Shown here: positions 7,473 through 16,490 of the stretch, one piece after another | Layout of the letters: each line of letters begins with the position of its first letter | How positions within the stretch are numbered: the first letter of the stretch is position 1 | Origin: Tabrizicola sp. | GTDB taxonomy: Bacteria > Pseudomonadota > Alphaproteobacteria > Rhodobacterales > Rhodobacteraceae | DNA length: 51,077 nt | NCBI GenBank assembly: GCA_016792685.1 | Contig: JAEULQ010000013.1 | Location: 1-51,077 of the forward strand | Reading direction: 5' to 3' | Notes under the pieces: generated by a model | Told to the model about the DNA's origin: nothing | Databases searched by the model: none | The model's input: only the letters and a program-made list of their open reading frames with translations | Made by a program: the position numbers and the translations under genes

Positions 7473-9081
7473 TCCCACCCCGGGCCGCCAGAAGCCGGGT
7501 CAGCCAGTCGGGGTCCATCTCGGGGACAGATGACAAGAGCAGGTTCGTGTAGTCTTCGCGCGGATTGGCGAAAAGATCGCTCTTCGGTCCCCGCTCGACC
7601 ACCACGCCTTGCTGCATGACCACGACTTCGTCCGCAATCGACTTCACCGTGGCGAGGTCATGGGTGATGAACATGTAGGCAAGGTTCAACTCGGACTGCA
7701 GGCGGTCGAGAAGCTTGAGGATGCCTTCCTGCACGATCTGGTCCAGCGCGCTGGTCACCTCGTCGCAGATGATGAGCGCAGGTTCCGCCGCCAGCGCCCG
7801 GGCGATGCCGATGCGCTGCTTCTGGCCACCCGAAAGCTCGGAGGGCAGGCGGTCGATGTATTTGTCGGGTTCCAGCTCGATCAGGGCAAGAAGCTCGCGG
7901 ATGCGGTCTTCAAGCGCCCGACCTTTCAGACCCAGATACATCTCTGCAGGGCGGCCGATCAGTTCGCGCAGGCGCAGCTTTGGGTTCAGCGCCGTGTCGG
8001 CCATCTGGTAGATCATCTGGCACTGGCGAAGCTCGTCGCGGCTGCGCGCCTTGAACGAGGCGGGCAGGGGCTTGCCACCCATCAGAATCTCGCCCCGCCG
8101 AGGCGGCAGAAGCCCGGTGATGACCCGTGCGGCCGTCGATTTTCCCGATCCGCTTTCGCCGACCACCGCAACGGTCCGGCGGGCGTGGATGTCGAACGAG
8201 ATGTCCTTCAGGATATCGACCGCGCCGTAGCCTGCCGTCACGTTGCGCACCGAAACGACCGGGGTTCCGCTGGCGGGGGCCTGTTCCGCCCGGGCAAAAC
8301 TGCGCACTGCCCAGAGGCTGCGGGTGTAATCCTCGCGCGGGGCGGCTAGCATCGTGCGTGTATCTGCTTCCTCGACCTCGTCGCCGCGCAGCAGCACCTT
8401 GATGCGGTCGGCCATCTGGGCGACGACGGCAAGGTCATGGGTGATGTAGATCGCTGCCGTGCCGAATTGGCGCACGATGTCGCGGATTGCGGCCAGCACT
8501 TCGATCTGGGTCGTCACGTCGAGGGCAGTCGTCGGTTCATCAAAGATGATGAGGTCCGGACGACAAGCCATGGCCATGGCCGTCATCGCCCGCTGCAACT
8601 GCCCGCCCGACACCTGATGCGGATAGCGAAAGCCGATCTCTTCGGGGTTGGGCAGACGCATGCGGCGGTAAAGTTCGACCGCGTCGGCCTCGGCCTTTTC
8701 TCGCGACATGACGCCGTGAATGACGGGCCCCTCGCAATACTGGTCGATCAGCTTGTGTGCTGGGTTGAAACTGGCCGCTGCGGATTGCGCCACATAGGCG
8801 ATCCGCTTGCCGCGAAGGGCGCGACGGTCAGCCTCGGGGGCGGTGCGCAGGTTGATCCCGTCAAAGTCGATCGTCCCGCCCGAGATGCGGCACCCGTCAC
8901 GGGCGAAGCCCATCGCCGCCAGGCCCAGCGTGGATTTCCCCGCCCCGGATTCGCCGATCAGGCCCAGAACCTCGCCCTTGTGGAGGGTCAGATCGACACC
9001 TTTGACGATCTTGTGCCAGGCATCGCCTGACCTCCCCTCGATCTGCAGGCCCTTGATGGTCAGAAGCACCTGTTTGTCCAT
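7465..9081 (-). CDS. Peptide/nickel-type ABC transporter, fused double ATPase (DppD-DppF)
   Basis: 538 residues carrying two complete ABC ATPase domains. Domain 1 has Walker A GESGAGKS (about residues 43-50) and signature VSGGQLQRAM. Domain 2 has GESGSGKST and LSGGQKQRIGIARAL. Each has a Walker B (LIIFDEPTTALD; LIICDEVTSALD). In E. coli these are separate DppD and DppF proteins; the fused form is common in alphaproteobacteria. It powers import through the two permeases encoded just upstream. ATG 9081 has a GGAG site upstream and follows the permease gene by 4 bp. Solute class (peptides, opines, sugar acids) cannot be read from the ATPase. Confidence 0.93.
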   Translation of the reverse strand: MDKQVLLTIKGLQIEGRSGDAWHKIVKGVDLTLHKGEVLGLIGESGAGKSTLGLAAMGFARDGCRISGGTIDFDGINLRTAPEADRRALRGKRIAYVAQSAAASFNPAHKLIDQYCEGPVIHGVMSREKAEADAVELYRRMRLPNPEEIGFRYPHQVSGGQLQRAMTAMAMACRPDLIIFDEPTTALDVTTQIEVLAAIRDIVRQFGTAAIYITHDLAVVAQMADRIKVLLRGDEVEEADTRTMLAAPREDYTRSLWAVRSFARAEQAPASGTPVVSVRNVTAGYGAVDILKDISFDIHARRTVAVVGESGSGKSTAARVITGLLPPRRGEILMGGKPLPASFKARSRDELRQCQMIYQMADTALNPKLRLRELIGRPAEMYLGLKGRALEDRIRELLALIELEPDKYIDRLPSELSGGQKQRIGIARALAAEPALIICDEVTSALDQIVQEGILKLLDRLQSELNLAYMFITHDLATVKSIADEVVVMQQGVVVERGPKSDLFANPREDYTNLLLSSVPEMDPDWLTRLLAARGGNA

Positions 9082-9085
9082 GGGC

Positions 9086-10000
9086 TTACTCCTTCAACCC
9101 GCTGGCGCGGTGCAATTGCCAGTCCACGACGAAGTTCACCGCCACGGTCAGCAGCGCGATGGCCCCGGCGGGCAGCAGAGGGGTGATGTCGCCAAAGGTG
9201 ATCAGGGTCGCGTTTTCGCGAACCATAGACCCCCAGTCGGCGGTGGGTGGCTTGATGCCAAGGCCAAGGAAGGACAGGGCCGAGATCGCAAGGAACACGA
9301 AGCAGAACCGCAGGCCGAATTCCGCGACCAGCGGGGCCATGGCATTGGGCAGGATCTCGCGGCGGATCAGCCGCCAGGTGCCCTCACCGCGCAGGCGCGC
9401 GGCCTCGATGTAATCCATCACGACGATGCCTTGCGACACCGACCGGGCCAGACGGTAGACCCGGGTCGCGTCGACGGCGGCGATGACCAGGATCAGGGTC
9501 AGGACCGAGGTCCCGAAGATCGTCAGGAGGAGGAGCGAGAAGATCAGGGCGGGGATCGCCATCAGGGCATCGACGAAGCGTGACAGGACCTGGTCGACCC
9601 AGCCGCCCTGCAGGGCGGCCCAGATGCCCAGGATCGAGCCCACGACAAAAGCCAGCGCCGTCGTGGCGAAAGCGATGCCCACGGTATTGCGGGCGCCATA
9701 GATCAGCCGGGTCAGCATGTCGCGGCCAAGCTTGTCGGTGCCAAGGTGATAGGGCGCGGCCCAGGGCAGATACTGGTCGCCCACCACCTCGCCTTCGCCG
9801 AACGGGGCGATCAGCGGGGCCAGCGTCGCGACCAGGACATAGATCAGGATGACCGCGATCCCGAAGGCCGCCGTCAGCGGCATGTCGCGGTAGATGGGCT
9901 TGTGTTGGGCCGGGGCAACTGCGTGCATCGCCAGGCGCGACGACCAGCCGATGGCAAAGAAGAGGCCGAGGCCGATGATCAGGGAAAGAAGCATGGTCAT
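9086..10000 (-). CDS. ABC transporter permease, DppC type
   Basis: 304 residues, hydrophobic with several membrane segments. The N-terminal HLGTDKLGRDMLTRLIYGAR and the cytoplasmic EAA loop (EAARLRGEGTWRLIRRE, then ILPNAMAPL) are diagnostic of the DppC/OppC permease family. FLGLGIKPPTADWGSM near the C-terminus is another family block. ATG 10000 has GGAG upstream. It sits 4 bp from each neighbouring transporter gene, so the subunits are co-translated. Confidence 0.93.
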   Translation of the reverse strand: MTMLLSLIIGLGLFFAIGWSSRLAMHAVAPAQHKPIYRDMPLTAAFGIAVILIYVLVATLAPLIAPFGEGEVVGDQYLPWAAPYHLGTDKLGRDMLTRLIYGARNTVGIAFATTALAFVVGSILGIWAALQGGWVDQVLSRFVDALMAIPALIFSLLLLTIFGTSVLTLILVIAAVDATRVYRLARSVSQGIVVMDYIEAARLRGEGTWRLIRREILPNAMAPLVAEFGLRFCFVFLAISALSFLGLGIKPPTADWGSMVRENATLITFGDITPLLPAGAIALLTVAVNFVVDWQLHRASGLKE

Positions 10001-10004
10001 TGCC

Positions 10005-10958
10005 CTATCTCCGATGCATCAAGCGGGGATTGGTGATGGTCGACAGCACATCCGCAATCAGGTTGAGAAGGACATAGGCCGCTGCAAAGATCAGGGCGAT
10101 GGCCTGCACCACGGCGATGTCGCGGTTGGTCACGGCATCGACCATGAGCTGGCCAAGGCCCGGGTAGACGAAGACCACTTCGACCACGACGACCCCGGTG
10201 ATGAGGTAGGCAAGGTTCAGCGCCACCACGTTGATGATCGGTGCCAGCGCATTCGGCACCGCATGGCGCAGGACGACGCGAAGGGGCGACATGCCTTTCA
10301 GCCGGGCCATCTCGATATAGGGGCTGGCCAAAAGGTTGATGATCGCCGCCCGCGTCATCCGCATCATGTGGGCCGTCACGACCAACGTCAGGGTCAGGGC
10401 GGGCAGGAAGGCCATGTAAATCCGATCGCCAAAGGTCGTGGCGGCGGTGATCCGGACCATCGAGGGGAAGATGCCGGTCTGTGCGAGGAAGAGGACCAGA
10501 ATGTAGGCCACGAAGAATTCCGGAAACGAGATCGAGGTCAGCGCCATCGCATTCGAGGCCCGGTCAAAGATCGAATTGCGCCAAAGCGCGGCAAGCACGC
10601 CCAGGAGCAGCGAGAGGGGAACGGACAGCGCGGCGGCATACAGCGCCAGGAACAGGGTGTTGCCAAGCCGCGCGCCCACCAGCTCGGAAATCGGCTTCTG
10701 GGTCGCCATCGAGACGCCGAAGTCACCCTGCAGCACCCCGGTCAGCCAGTTCCAGTACCGCACTGGTGCGGGGTCGTTCAGCCCAAGCTGTTCACGCAGT
10801 GCCGCCAGCGTCTCTTCGGTGGCGGATTGGCCCAGAAGCTCGCGGGCAAGGTCGCCCGGAAGCAGCTCGGTCGCGCCGAAGATCACCAGCGAGATGACGA
10901 AAAGCGTCAGCAGGCCGAGAAGCAGCCTGCGCGCGATCATGCGCCAGATATCAGTCAT
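10005..10958 (-). CDS. ABC transporter permease, DppB type
   Basis: 317 residues from ATG 10958, chosen because GGGGGAG lies directly upstream; a longer in-frame start (11009) would run back into the hairpin spacer. The N-terminus MIARRLLLGLLTLFVISLVI, LPGDLARELLG and the EAA-type loop EMARLKGMSPLRVVLR identify a DppB/OppB permease. It pairs with the DppC-type permease to form the membrane channel. Confidence 0.92.
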   Translation of the reverse strand: MTDIWRMIARRLLLGLLTLFVISLVIFGATELLPGDLARELLGQSATEETLAALREQLGLNDPAPVRYWNWLTGVLQGDFGVSMATQKPISELVGARLGNTLFLALYAAALSVPLSLLLGVLAALWRNSIFDRASNAMALTSISFPEFFVAYILVLFLAQTGIFPSMVRITAATTFGDRIYMAFLPALTLTLVVTAHMMRMTRAAIINLLASPYIEMARLKGMSPLRVVLRHAVPNALAPIINVVALNLAYLITGVVVVEVVFVYPGLGQLMVDAVTNRDIAVVQAIALIFAAAYVLLNLIADVLSTITNPRLMHRR

Positions 10959-11021
10959 GTCTCCCCCATTCGGTTTGTGCCCAGCGGTCTTTGCGCCGCC
11001 TTGGGTCATAACGCCAAAGGA

Positions 11022-11046
11022 CTCCGCCGGATCTTCTCCGGCGGAG
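11022..11046 (-). promoter_or_regulatory. Intercistronic hairpin between SBP and permease genes
   Basis: A perfect 10-bp inverted repeat (CTCCGCCGGA / TCCGGCGGAG) with a 5-nt loop lies 22 bp after the SBP stop and 64 bp before the permease start. Very stable GC-rich hairpins at this point in SBP-first operons usually protect the SBP mRNA from 3' decay or partly stop transcription, giving more binding protein than permease. No T-tract follows on the minus strand, so partial attenuation or mRNA stabilisation is more likely than full termination. Confidence 0.6.
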
Positions 11047-11068
11047 CCCGCTTTTCAGGCCGAACGGA

Positions 11069-12631
11069 TCAGGCGAACCACCAGCGCTCGACGCAGCGGA
11101 AGCCGTCGAGGTTCCAGTTGGCCGAGATCTTCTCCGGAGTGCCGACGTTGTTGGCCACCGCCATGACGTAGTTGTTGTACATCGGGATGATGGTCGAGCC
11201 CTCGAAGGACACGAGTTGCTGCATCTCGTGGTACATTTCGCGCCGCTTGGTGTCGTCAAGCTCCGAACGTGCCGCGACGAGCAGCTCGTTGAAACGGGCG
11301 TTGTCCCAGAAGCTCTCGTTCCAGGCCGCGCCGGCGGCGTAGGCGGTGGTGAACATCTGGTCCTCGACCGGACGGCCGCCCCAGTAGGAGGCGCAGAACG
11401 GCTTCTTCATCCAGACATTGTCCCAGTAGCCGTCATCCGGCACCCGGTCCACGGTGATGGTGATCCCGGCGGCGGCGGCCTTCTCCGACATCAGCACCGC
11501 GGCATCCACCGCGCCCGAGAAGGCGGCGTTGGCGGCCGAGAGCGTGACTTCGAGCGTGTCGAGGCCAGCCTCCTTGAGGTGGAACTTGGCCTTGTCCGGG
11601 TCGTAGGTCTTGGCCTCCATCTCGGCGTGGAAGTAGCGGTTCGCCGGGCCGATCGGGTTGTCGTTGGACACCGAGCCGTGGCCGGCAAGGATCTTGTCCA
11701 CCAGCTCCTGCCGGTCGAAGGCGTACTTCAGCGCCAGCCGGACGTTGTTGTCGTTGAACGGCGCGGCGCGGGCGTCCATCGGGAAGACGTAGTGCGCATT
11801 GCCCGAGACCGAGATGATCCTGGACACTCCACGGCTTTCCAAAAGCGAGATCGACGCCGGGTCGACCTGGTCGATGAGGTCCACCTCGCCGGTCATCAGC
11901 GCGTTGAGGCGCGCCGCCGGGTCGAGGATGGTCAGCATGATGATCTGGTCGAAGTGCGCCCGGTCCGCCTTCCAGTAGTTCGGATTGCGGTTCATCGTCG
12001 CCTGCACGCCGGGCTCGTAGCTCTCGACGATATAGCCGCCGGTGCCGTCCGAGGTGTTCGGGTCGATCTTGCCATCGGCGCTTGGCAGGACCGGGATGTG
12101 GTAGTCCGACATCAGGTAGGGGAAGTCGGCGTTCGGGGCGTTCAGCGTCACGATGACGTTCTGGCCGTCAACCTTGATGTCGGTGACCGGATCGAAGAAC
12201 GGCTTGACCGCCGAGGTCGAGGCATCGCCGCGGTGGTGGTTCAGCGAGGCCACGACGTCATCGGGCGTCATCGTCTTGCCGGAGTGGAAGGTCACGCCCT
12301 GGCGGATGGCGAAGGCCCAGGTGATGCCGTCCGCGGAAGACCAGCTTTCCGCCAGTTCCGGCACCAGAGTGCCGTCGGCGGCGATCTCGACCAGATAGTT
12401 GACCCGCGCCGCGGCGAAGGTCTGGACGTACAGCTGTTCCCAGAGACCGGGATCGTAGCTGTCGGTCGACGAGCCGTGGCCGAGGCCGATGCGGAACACG
12501 CCGCCCTTCTTGGCCTGCGCCATGGCTGACCGAGCTCCAGCCGGCAGGATCAGACCCGCCGCGCCGATTGCGGCTGCCCCCTGCAACAGGCCGCGGCGTG
12601 AGATTCCCCGCGGAAGTATAAGATTTGTCAT
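11069..12631 (-). CDS. ABC transporter substrate-binding protein, family 5 (peptide/opine type), Tat-exported
   Basis: 520 residues. The N-terminus has ISRRGLLQ followed by a hydrophobic stretch and ARSAMAQA, a twin-arginine signal with cleavage near residue 39. The mature protein has the SBP_bac_5 layout: PELAESWSSADGITWAFAIR, GVTFHSGKTMTPDDVVASL, TGGYIVESYEPG and the C-terminal WNESFWDN block. It captures solute in the periplasm and delivers it to the DppBC-type channel. Its start overlaps the enolase-type gene's stop as ATGA, with GGGAGGA upstream. The family binds peptides, but also opines, nickel, glutathione and sugar derivatives; the enolase-type neighbour makes a sugar-acid or amino-sugar-acid ligand plausible (inference). 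Confidence 0.92.
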   Translation of the reverse strand: MTNLILPRGISRRGLLQGAAAIGAAGLILPAGARSAMAQAKKGGVFRIGLGHGSSTDSYDPGLWEQLYVQTFAAARVNYLVEIAADGTLVPELAESWSSADGITWAFAIRQGVTFHSGKTMTPDDVVASLNHHRGDASTSAVKPFFDPVTDIKVDGQNVIVTLNAPNADFPYLMSDYHIPVLPSADGKIDPNTSDGTGGYIVESYEPGVQATMNRNPNYWKADRAHFDQIIMLTILDPAARLNALMTGEVDLIDQVDPASISLLESRGVSRIISVSGNAHYVFPMDARAAPFNDNNVRLALKYAFDRQELVDKILAGHGSVSNDNPIGPANRYFHAEMEAKTYDPDKAKFHLKEAGLDTLEVTLSAANAAFSGAVDAAVLMSEKAAAAGITITVDRVPDDGYWDNVWMKKPFCASYWGGRPVEDQMFTTAYAAGAAWNESFWDNARFNELLVAARSELDDTKRREMYHEMQQLVSFEGSTIIPMYNNYVMAVANNVGTPEKISANWNLDGFRCVERWWFA

Positions 12632-13785
12632 GGTTTTCCTCCCTTATGATATAGTGAGCCATAGGCGCTTGGCCTGAACGTATCTAGCGCAGCTTCGGTG
12701 TAGCTTGATCGGTCAAGCCAAGCCGGGCTGACCTCGACCCCCCAGCCGGGAACGTCGCTGACGGTGACATGACCGTCAGTGACCTCGAACGGCCGCCCCA
12801 GGAAAAGGTCACGTTGCCAAGGATAGTAGTCATCCCCCTCGATCGAGAGTTCAAGGTATTTTCCCGCATTTGGGATCGCGGCCAGCAAATGCATGGTGCA
12901 CATCGTGACCAGGGACAGGTTTGCTGCATGCGGCGTGCAGGGCATGCCCGCCGCTTCGGCCATCCGCGCGACCTGCAAGGTGCGGGACAGGCCGCCCATG
13001 TACATGACGTCAGGCTGGACGACATCGACAGCGCGCATGTCGATCATGCGCTTCCAGGTCGTCAGGTCCCAGTCCTGCTCGCCTCCGGTCACGTCGACCG
13101 AAACGGCCTCGGTCACCGCCCGCGTCGCCTCGAGGTCCCAATAGGGAACCGGCTCTTCGTAATGGCCAACGCCGTGGTCGGCGAGCATCCGGCCCACAGC
13201 GATCGCGCGGGGCACCGAGAAGCCCGAATTTGCATCGACAAGCTTGTCGATCCCATCGCCAAGCGCTTTCGCGACCGTGGGAATGATCGCCTCGGTCCGC
13301 CCCGGCCATTCGTCGACATCCTCGCCGCATTCGGCGCCGATACGCCACTTGGCTGCCGTGAAGCCCTTTTCGGCACATAGACGGGACAGGCGCTCGGCCT
13401 CATCCCTTGGCAAGATGTCGCGTTTCATCGAACTGGCATAGGCCCGCACGCGGCCGGGTGCCCCGCCGATCAGACTGGCCACGGGCTTGCCCGCACGCCG
13501 CCCCGCCATGTCCCAGAGGGCTGTGTCCAGGCCCGCCAGGGCCCGCGCGCGGTAGCTGCCCGGGTACTTGTGTTCACGCCGTTCGATCAGATGCACGAGG
13601 CCTGCGACGTCCGTGCTGTCGGCGCCGAGGGCCCAGGGAACGATCTGGCGGTGAAAGACCTGCGCCGTGATGTCCGCGTTGTAGGTCGAAGTCTGGCCCC
13701 AGCCAAATGCGCCGTCTTCTGCCGTGATGCGCACGAAGCAGACGAACTCGTTATGGAATGTCTCCATGCGGACAATGCGGGACAT
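12628..13785 (-). CDS. Enolase-superfamily dehydratase (mandelate racemase/muconate lactonizing type)
   Basis: 385 residues from ATG 13785 (GGAG upstream); a longer frame to 13857 reads as low-complexity RS-rich sequence and was rejected. Metal ligands are visible as Asp184 (VDANSGF), Glu210 or 211 (YEEPVPYWD) and Glu236 (GGEQDWD). Lys146 (AAKWRIG) lies in the KxR position, Asp259 (QPDVMYMGG) and His286 (CTPHAANL) form the usual Asp-His dyad. This is the mandelate racemase subgroup, which abstracts an alpha-proton from carboxylates, most often dehydrating acid sugars. The exact sugar acid is unknown. It is first in an operon with a peptide-type importer and an SDR. Confidence 0.88.
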   Translation of the reverse strand: MSRIVRMETFHNEFVCFVRITAEDGAFGWGQTSTYNADITAQVFHRQIVPWALGADSTDVAGLVHLIERREHKYPGSYRARALAGLDTALWDMAGRRAGKPVASLIGGAPGRVRAYASSMKRDILPRDEAERLSRLCAEKGFTAAKWRIGAECGEDVDEWPGRTEAIIPTVAKALGDGIDKLVDANSGFSVPRAIAVGRMLADHGVGHYEEPVPYWDLEATRAVTEAVSVDVTGGEQDWDLTTWKRMIDMRAVDVVQPDVMYMGGLSRTLQVARMAEAAGMPCTPHAANLSLVTMCTMHLLAAIPNAGKYLELSIEGDDYYPWQRDLFLGRPFEVTDGHVTVSDVPGWGVEVSPAWLDRSSYTEAALDTFRPSAYGSLYHKGGKP

Positions 13786-14116
13786 CGGGCTCCGATAGCG
13801 GCTGCGGACAGGGCGACTGCTGGTGCGAGCATTCCGCGAATGAAGGTGGTCAGGCAAATAACCAAAAGCGGGCCATAGGGCGCGCAGAAGTTATCCTTGG
13901 CATGCACGAAAGGTCCCGCACCCCGACGATTCTGCTGCCAGCGTGGCAGAACATGTGGGCTGCGTGTGCGGGTGCGGTTCGGCGACCGGCGGGTCGTGGC
14001 TCGGCCCTGCACATTTCTTGGGCATATGTTCATATGGCGGGCAGGGCGCTGACGGAAAGTCTTTTCGCCGCGCGGGCAGTCTGCTCTAGTCGGGGCAAGT
14101 GCAGGCAGGGGGTGCG
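13786..14116. promoter_or_regulatory. Divergent spacer between enolase-type operon and Anbu operon
   Basis: 331 bp without a convincing gene. It must carry the promoters of two divergent operons. The only notable element is a doubled CATATG (CATATGttCATATG, 14023-14036) about 80 bp before the ATP-grasp start, which could be a protein-binding site or part of a promoter. No terminator or known riboswitch pattern was seen. Confidence 0.4.
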
Positions 14117-15526
14117 ATGTCTCAGTTCAACGAGATGTATCAAGGGGCGGCTGTCCGTGTGCCCTATGCGCGGCTGCAGGACTGGGTGGCGACCATGCCC
14201 CAGGAGCTGCGCAGTCTGAAACAGGCCGAGGCCGAGGCCCTGTTCCGCCGGATCGGCATCACCTTTGCCGTCTATGGCGAGGGCGGCGACCCCGACCGGC
14301 TCATCCCCTTTGACATGTTTCCCCGGGTCTTCAACGCCGCCGAATGGGGCAAGCTGGAAAAGGGCATCAAGCAGCGCGCCCGGGCGCTGAATGCCTTCCT
14401 CGTCGATGTGTATGGCCGGGGCGAGATTATCCGGGCCGGCCGAATTCCCGCGCGGCTGGTCTACCAGAACGAGGCCTATGAGAAGGCCGTTGCCGGCTTC
14501 GTGCCGCCGAAGGGGGTCTATTCGCACATCGTCGGTGTCGACATCGTGCGGACGGGACCGGATGAATTCTACGTCCTGGAAGACAATTGCCGCACGCCAA
14601 GCGGGGTCAGCTACATGCTGGAGAGCCGCGAAATCATGATGCGGATGTTCCCCGACCTTTTCCGCGAGAACCGGATCGAACCGGTGGACGGCTATTCCGA
14701 AAAGTTGCGCCGGACCCTGGCCAGCGTCGCGCCGCGGAAGTGCCGGGGAGAGCCAACCGTCGTGATCCTGACGCCGGGCCATTTCAACAGCGCCTATTAC
14801 GAACATTCCCTTCTGGCCGACCTGATGGGGGTCGAACTGGTCGAAGGGCAGGACCTCTTTGTGGATGGCGAGTTCGTCTACATGCGCACGACCGAAGGCC
14901 CGCGGCGGGTCGACGTGATTTACCGGCGGATCGACGATGCCTTCCTCGATCCGCTGTGCTTCCGGCCGGACTCGATGCTGGGTGTGCCGGGCCTTATGGA
15001 TGTCTACCGCTCTGGCGGCGTCACGATCTGCTCGGCGCCGGGGGCCGGTGTCGCCGACGACAAGGCGGTCTACACCTATGTGCCCGAAATGGTGCGCTTC
15101 TACCTTGGAGAGGAGCCGATCCTGCAGAATGTGCCGACCTGGCAGTGTGGCAAGCCGGACGATCTTGGCCATGTGCTCGACAAGCTGCCGGACCTCGTGG
15201 TGAAGGAGGTGCATGGTTCGGGGGGCTACGGGATGCTGGTCGGCCCCAAGGCGTCGAAAGACGAGATCGAGCGGTTCCGCCTGAAGCTGACCGAGGATCC
15301 CGGCAACTACATCGCCCAGCCGACGCTGGCCCTGTCGACGGTGCCGACCTTCGTGGAAGAGGGTGTCGCGCCACGCCATGTCGACCTGCGGCCCTATTGC
15401 CTGGTGGGCGAACGGATCGAACTGGTCCCCGGCGGGCTGACGCGGGTGGCGCTGAAGGAGGGCTCGTTGGTGGTGAACTCGTCCCAGGGCGGGGGCGTCA
15501 AGGACACCTGGGTCTTGGCGGAATGA
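14117..15526 (+). CDS. Circularly permuted ATP-grasp protein (COG2308) of the Anbu operon
   Basis: 469 residues from ATG 14117 (GCAGGGGG upstream); GTG 14099 is an alternative. The sequence carries the conserved blocks of the DUF404/DUF407 family: FPRVFNAAEWGKLEKGIKQR, YSHIVGVDIVR, LEDNCRTPSGVSYMLE, VVILTPGHFNSAYYEHSLLA and LVVKEVHGSGGYGMLVGP. Such proteins are predicted to form peptide (amide) bonds using ATP. Together with alpha-E, transglutaminase and Anbu they form a recurrent four-gene operon whose biological role is still poorly known; peptide modification followed by proteolysis has been suggested. The stop is 13 bp before the alpha-E gene. Confidence 0.93.
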   Translation: MSQFNEMYQGAAVRVPYARLQDWVATMPQELRSLKQAEAEALFRRIGITFAVYGEGGDPDRLIPFDMFPRVFNAAEWGKLEKGIKQRARALNAFLVDVYGRGEIIRAGRIPARLVYQNEAYEKAVAGFVPPKGVYSHIVGVDIVRTGPDEFYVLEDNCRTPSGVSYMLESREIMMRMFPDLFRENRIEPVDGYSEKLRRTLASVAPRKCRGEPTVVILTPGHFNSAYYEHSLLADLMGVELVEGQDLFVDGEFVYMRTTEGPRRVDVIYRRIDDAFLDPLCFRPDSMLGVPGLMDVYRSGGVTICSAPGAGVADDKAVYTYVPEMVRFYLGEEPILQNVPTWQCGKPDDLGHVLDKLPDLVVKEVHGSGGYGMLVGPKASKDEIERFRLKLTEDPGNYIAQPTLALSTVPTFVEEGVAPRHVDLRPYCLVGERIELVPGGLTRVALKEGSLVVNSSQGGGVKDTWVLAE

Positions 15527-15539
15527 GGGGGGCTGTCGC

Positions 15540-16490
15540 ATGCTGAGCCGGACTGCCGACAACCTCTACTGGATCGCTCGCTACATGGAGCGCGCCGACA
15601 CGATCGCGCGGCTTCTGGAAGTGGGCAGCCGGATCAGCCTGCTGCCCTCGGCGCATGGCTATCGCAGCGAATGGGACAGCCTCTTGCAGGCGGCCGGTCT
15701 GGCCACGCTTTTCGCCCGCAAATATGGCGACCCGGTCCAGCGCAACATCGAAAGCTTCCTGTTCTTCGACCGCGACAACCCTTCGTCGGTGGCCAGTTGC
15801 CTGACCGCAGCGCGTGAGAACGGGCGGATCGTGCGCACAGCGCTGACGACACAGGTCTGGGATGCGCTGAATACCGCTTTTCAGGAGCTGAAGCAGCTGG
15901 AGCGGGCCGAACGCTCGACGCTGGAGCTGTCGCGCCTGACCGACTGGGTCATGCGGCACGCGGCTATGGTGAGGGGCGCCATCGACGCGACGCTGCTGCG
16001 CGATGACGGGTTCAACTTCCTGAACATCGGCTATTACCTTGAGCGCGGCGACAACACGGCGCGACTGATGGATGTGAAGTATTACGTCCTTCTGCCCCGG
16101 GTGGAGTTCGTGGGCTCCGGCCTCGACAATTACCAGTGGACAACGCTTCTGCGCGCGATGGGGGCGCATCGGGCCTTCCACTGGGCCTATGGTGGCGAGG
16201 TTACGGCCGCCAAGATTGCGGATTTCCTGATCCTCAACCCGCAGTCGCCCCGCTCGCTCGCCACTTGCGCGGCGGGTCTTGTCAACCATCTGGGGCGCGT
16301 CGCCAAGGCCTATGGCCGCGAAACCCTGGCGCAAGAGAAGGCGCGCGAGCTTTTGGCCGGTATCGAGAGAGCGACCACCGATGCGATCTTCGATGAAGGT
16401 CTGCACGAATTCCTGAGCCGCTACATTGGCGAGGCAGCGGATCTCGCCAATGCCATCCACGAGGCCTATCTGAGCGGGGAAATGCGCTGA
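15540..16490 (+). CDS. Alpha-E domain protein (COG2307) of the Anbu operon
   Basis: 316 residues, all-helical in character. The start MLSRTADNLYWIARYMERAD is highly characteristic of the alpha-E (DUF403) family, as is the internal YYLERGDNTARLMDVKYY block, a repeat of the same motif. No enzymatic residues are evident; the family always accompanies the permuted ATP-grasp protein and probably forms a complex with it. Its stop overlaps the next start as TGATG, so translation is coupled. Confidence 0.93.
   Translation: MLSRTADNLYWIARYMERADTIARLLEVGSRISLLPSAHGYRSEWDSLLQAAGLATLFARKYGDPVQRNIESFLFFDRDNPSSVASCLTAARENGRIVRTALTTQVWDALNTAFQELKQLERAERSTLELSRLTDWVMRHAAMVRGAIDATLLRDDGFNFLNIGYYLERGDNTARLMDVKYYVLLPRVEFVGSGLDNYQWTTLLRAMGAHRAFHWAYGGEVTAAKIADFLILNPQSPRSLATCAAGLVNHLGRVAKAYGRETLAQEKARELLAGIERATTDAIFDEGLHEFLSRYIGEAADLANAIHEAYLSGEMR

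Noticed and set aside
13786-13857. N-terminal extension of the enolase-type protein to 13857
   Set aside because: The added residues are Arg/Ser-rich and unlike any enolase N-terminus, and ATG 13785 has its own ribosome-binding site.
14023-14036. CATATGttCATATG as a defined operator
   Set aside because: A short restriction-site-like repeat with no known matching regulator in the window; noted only within the spacer entry.
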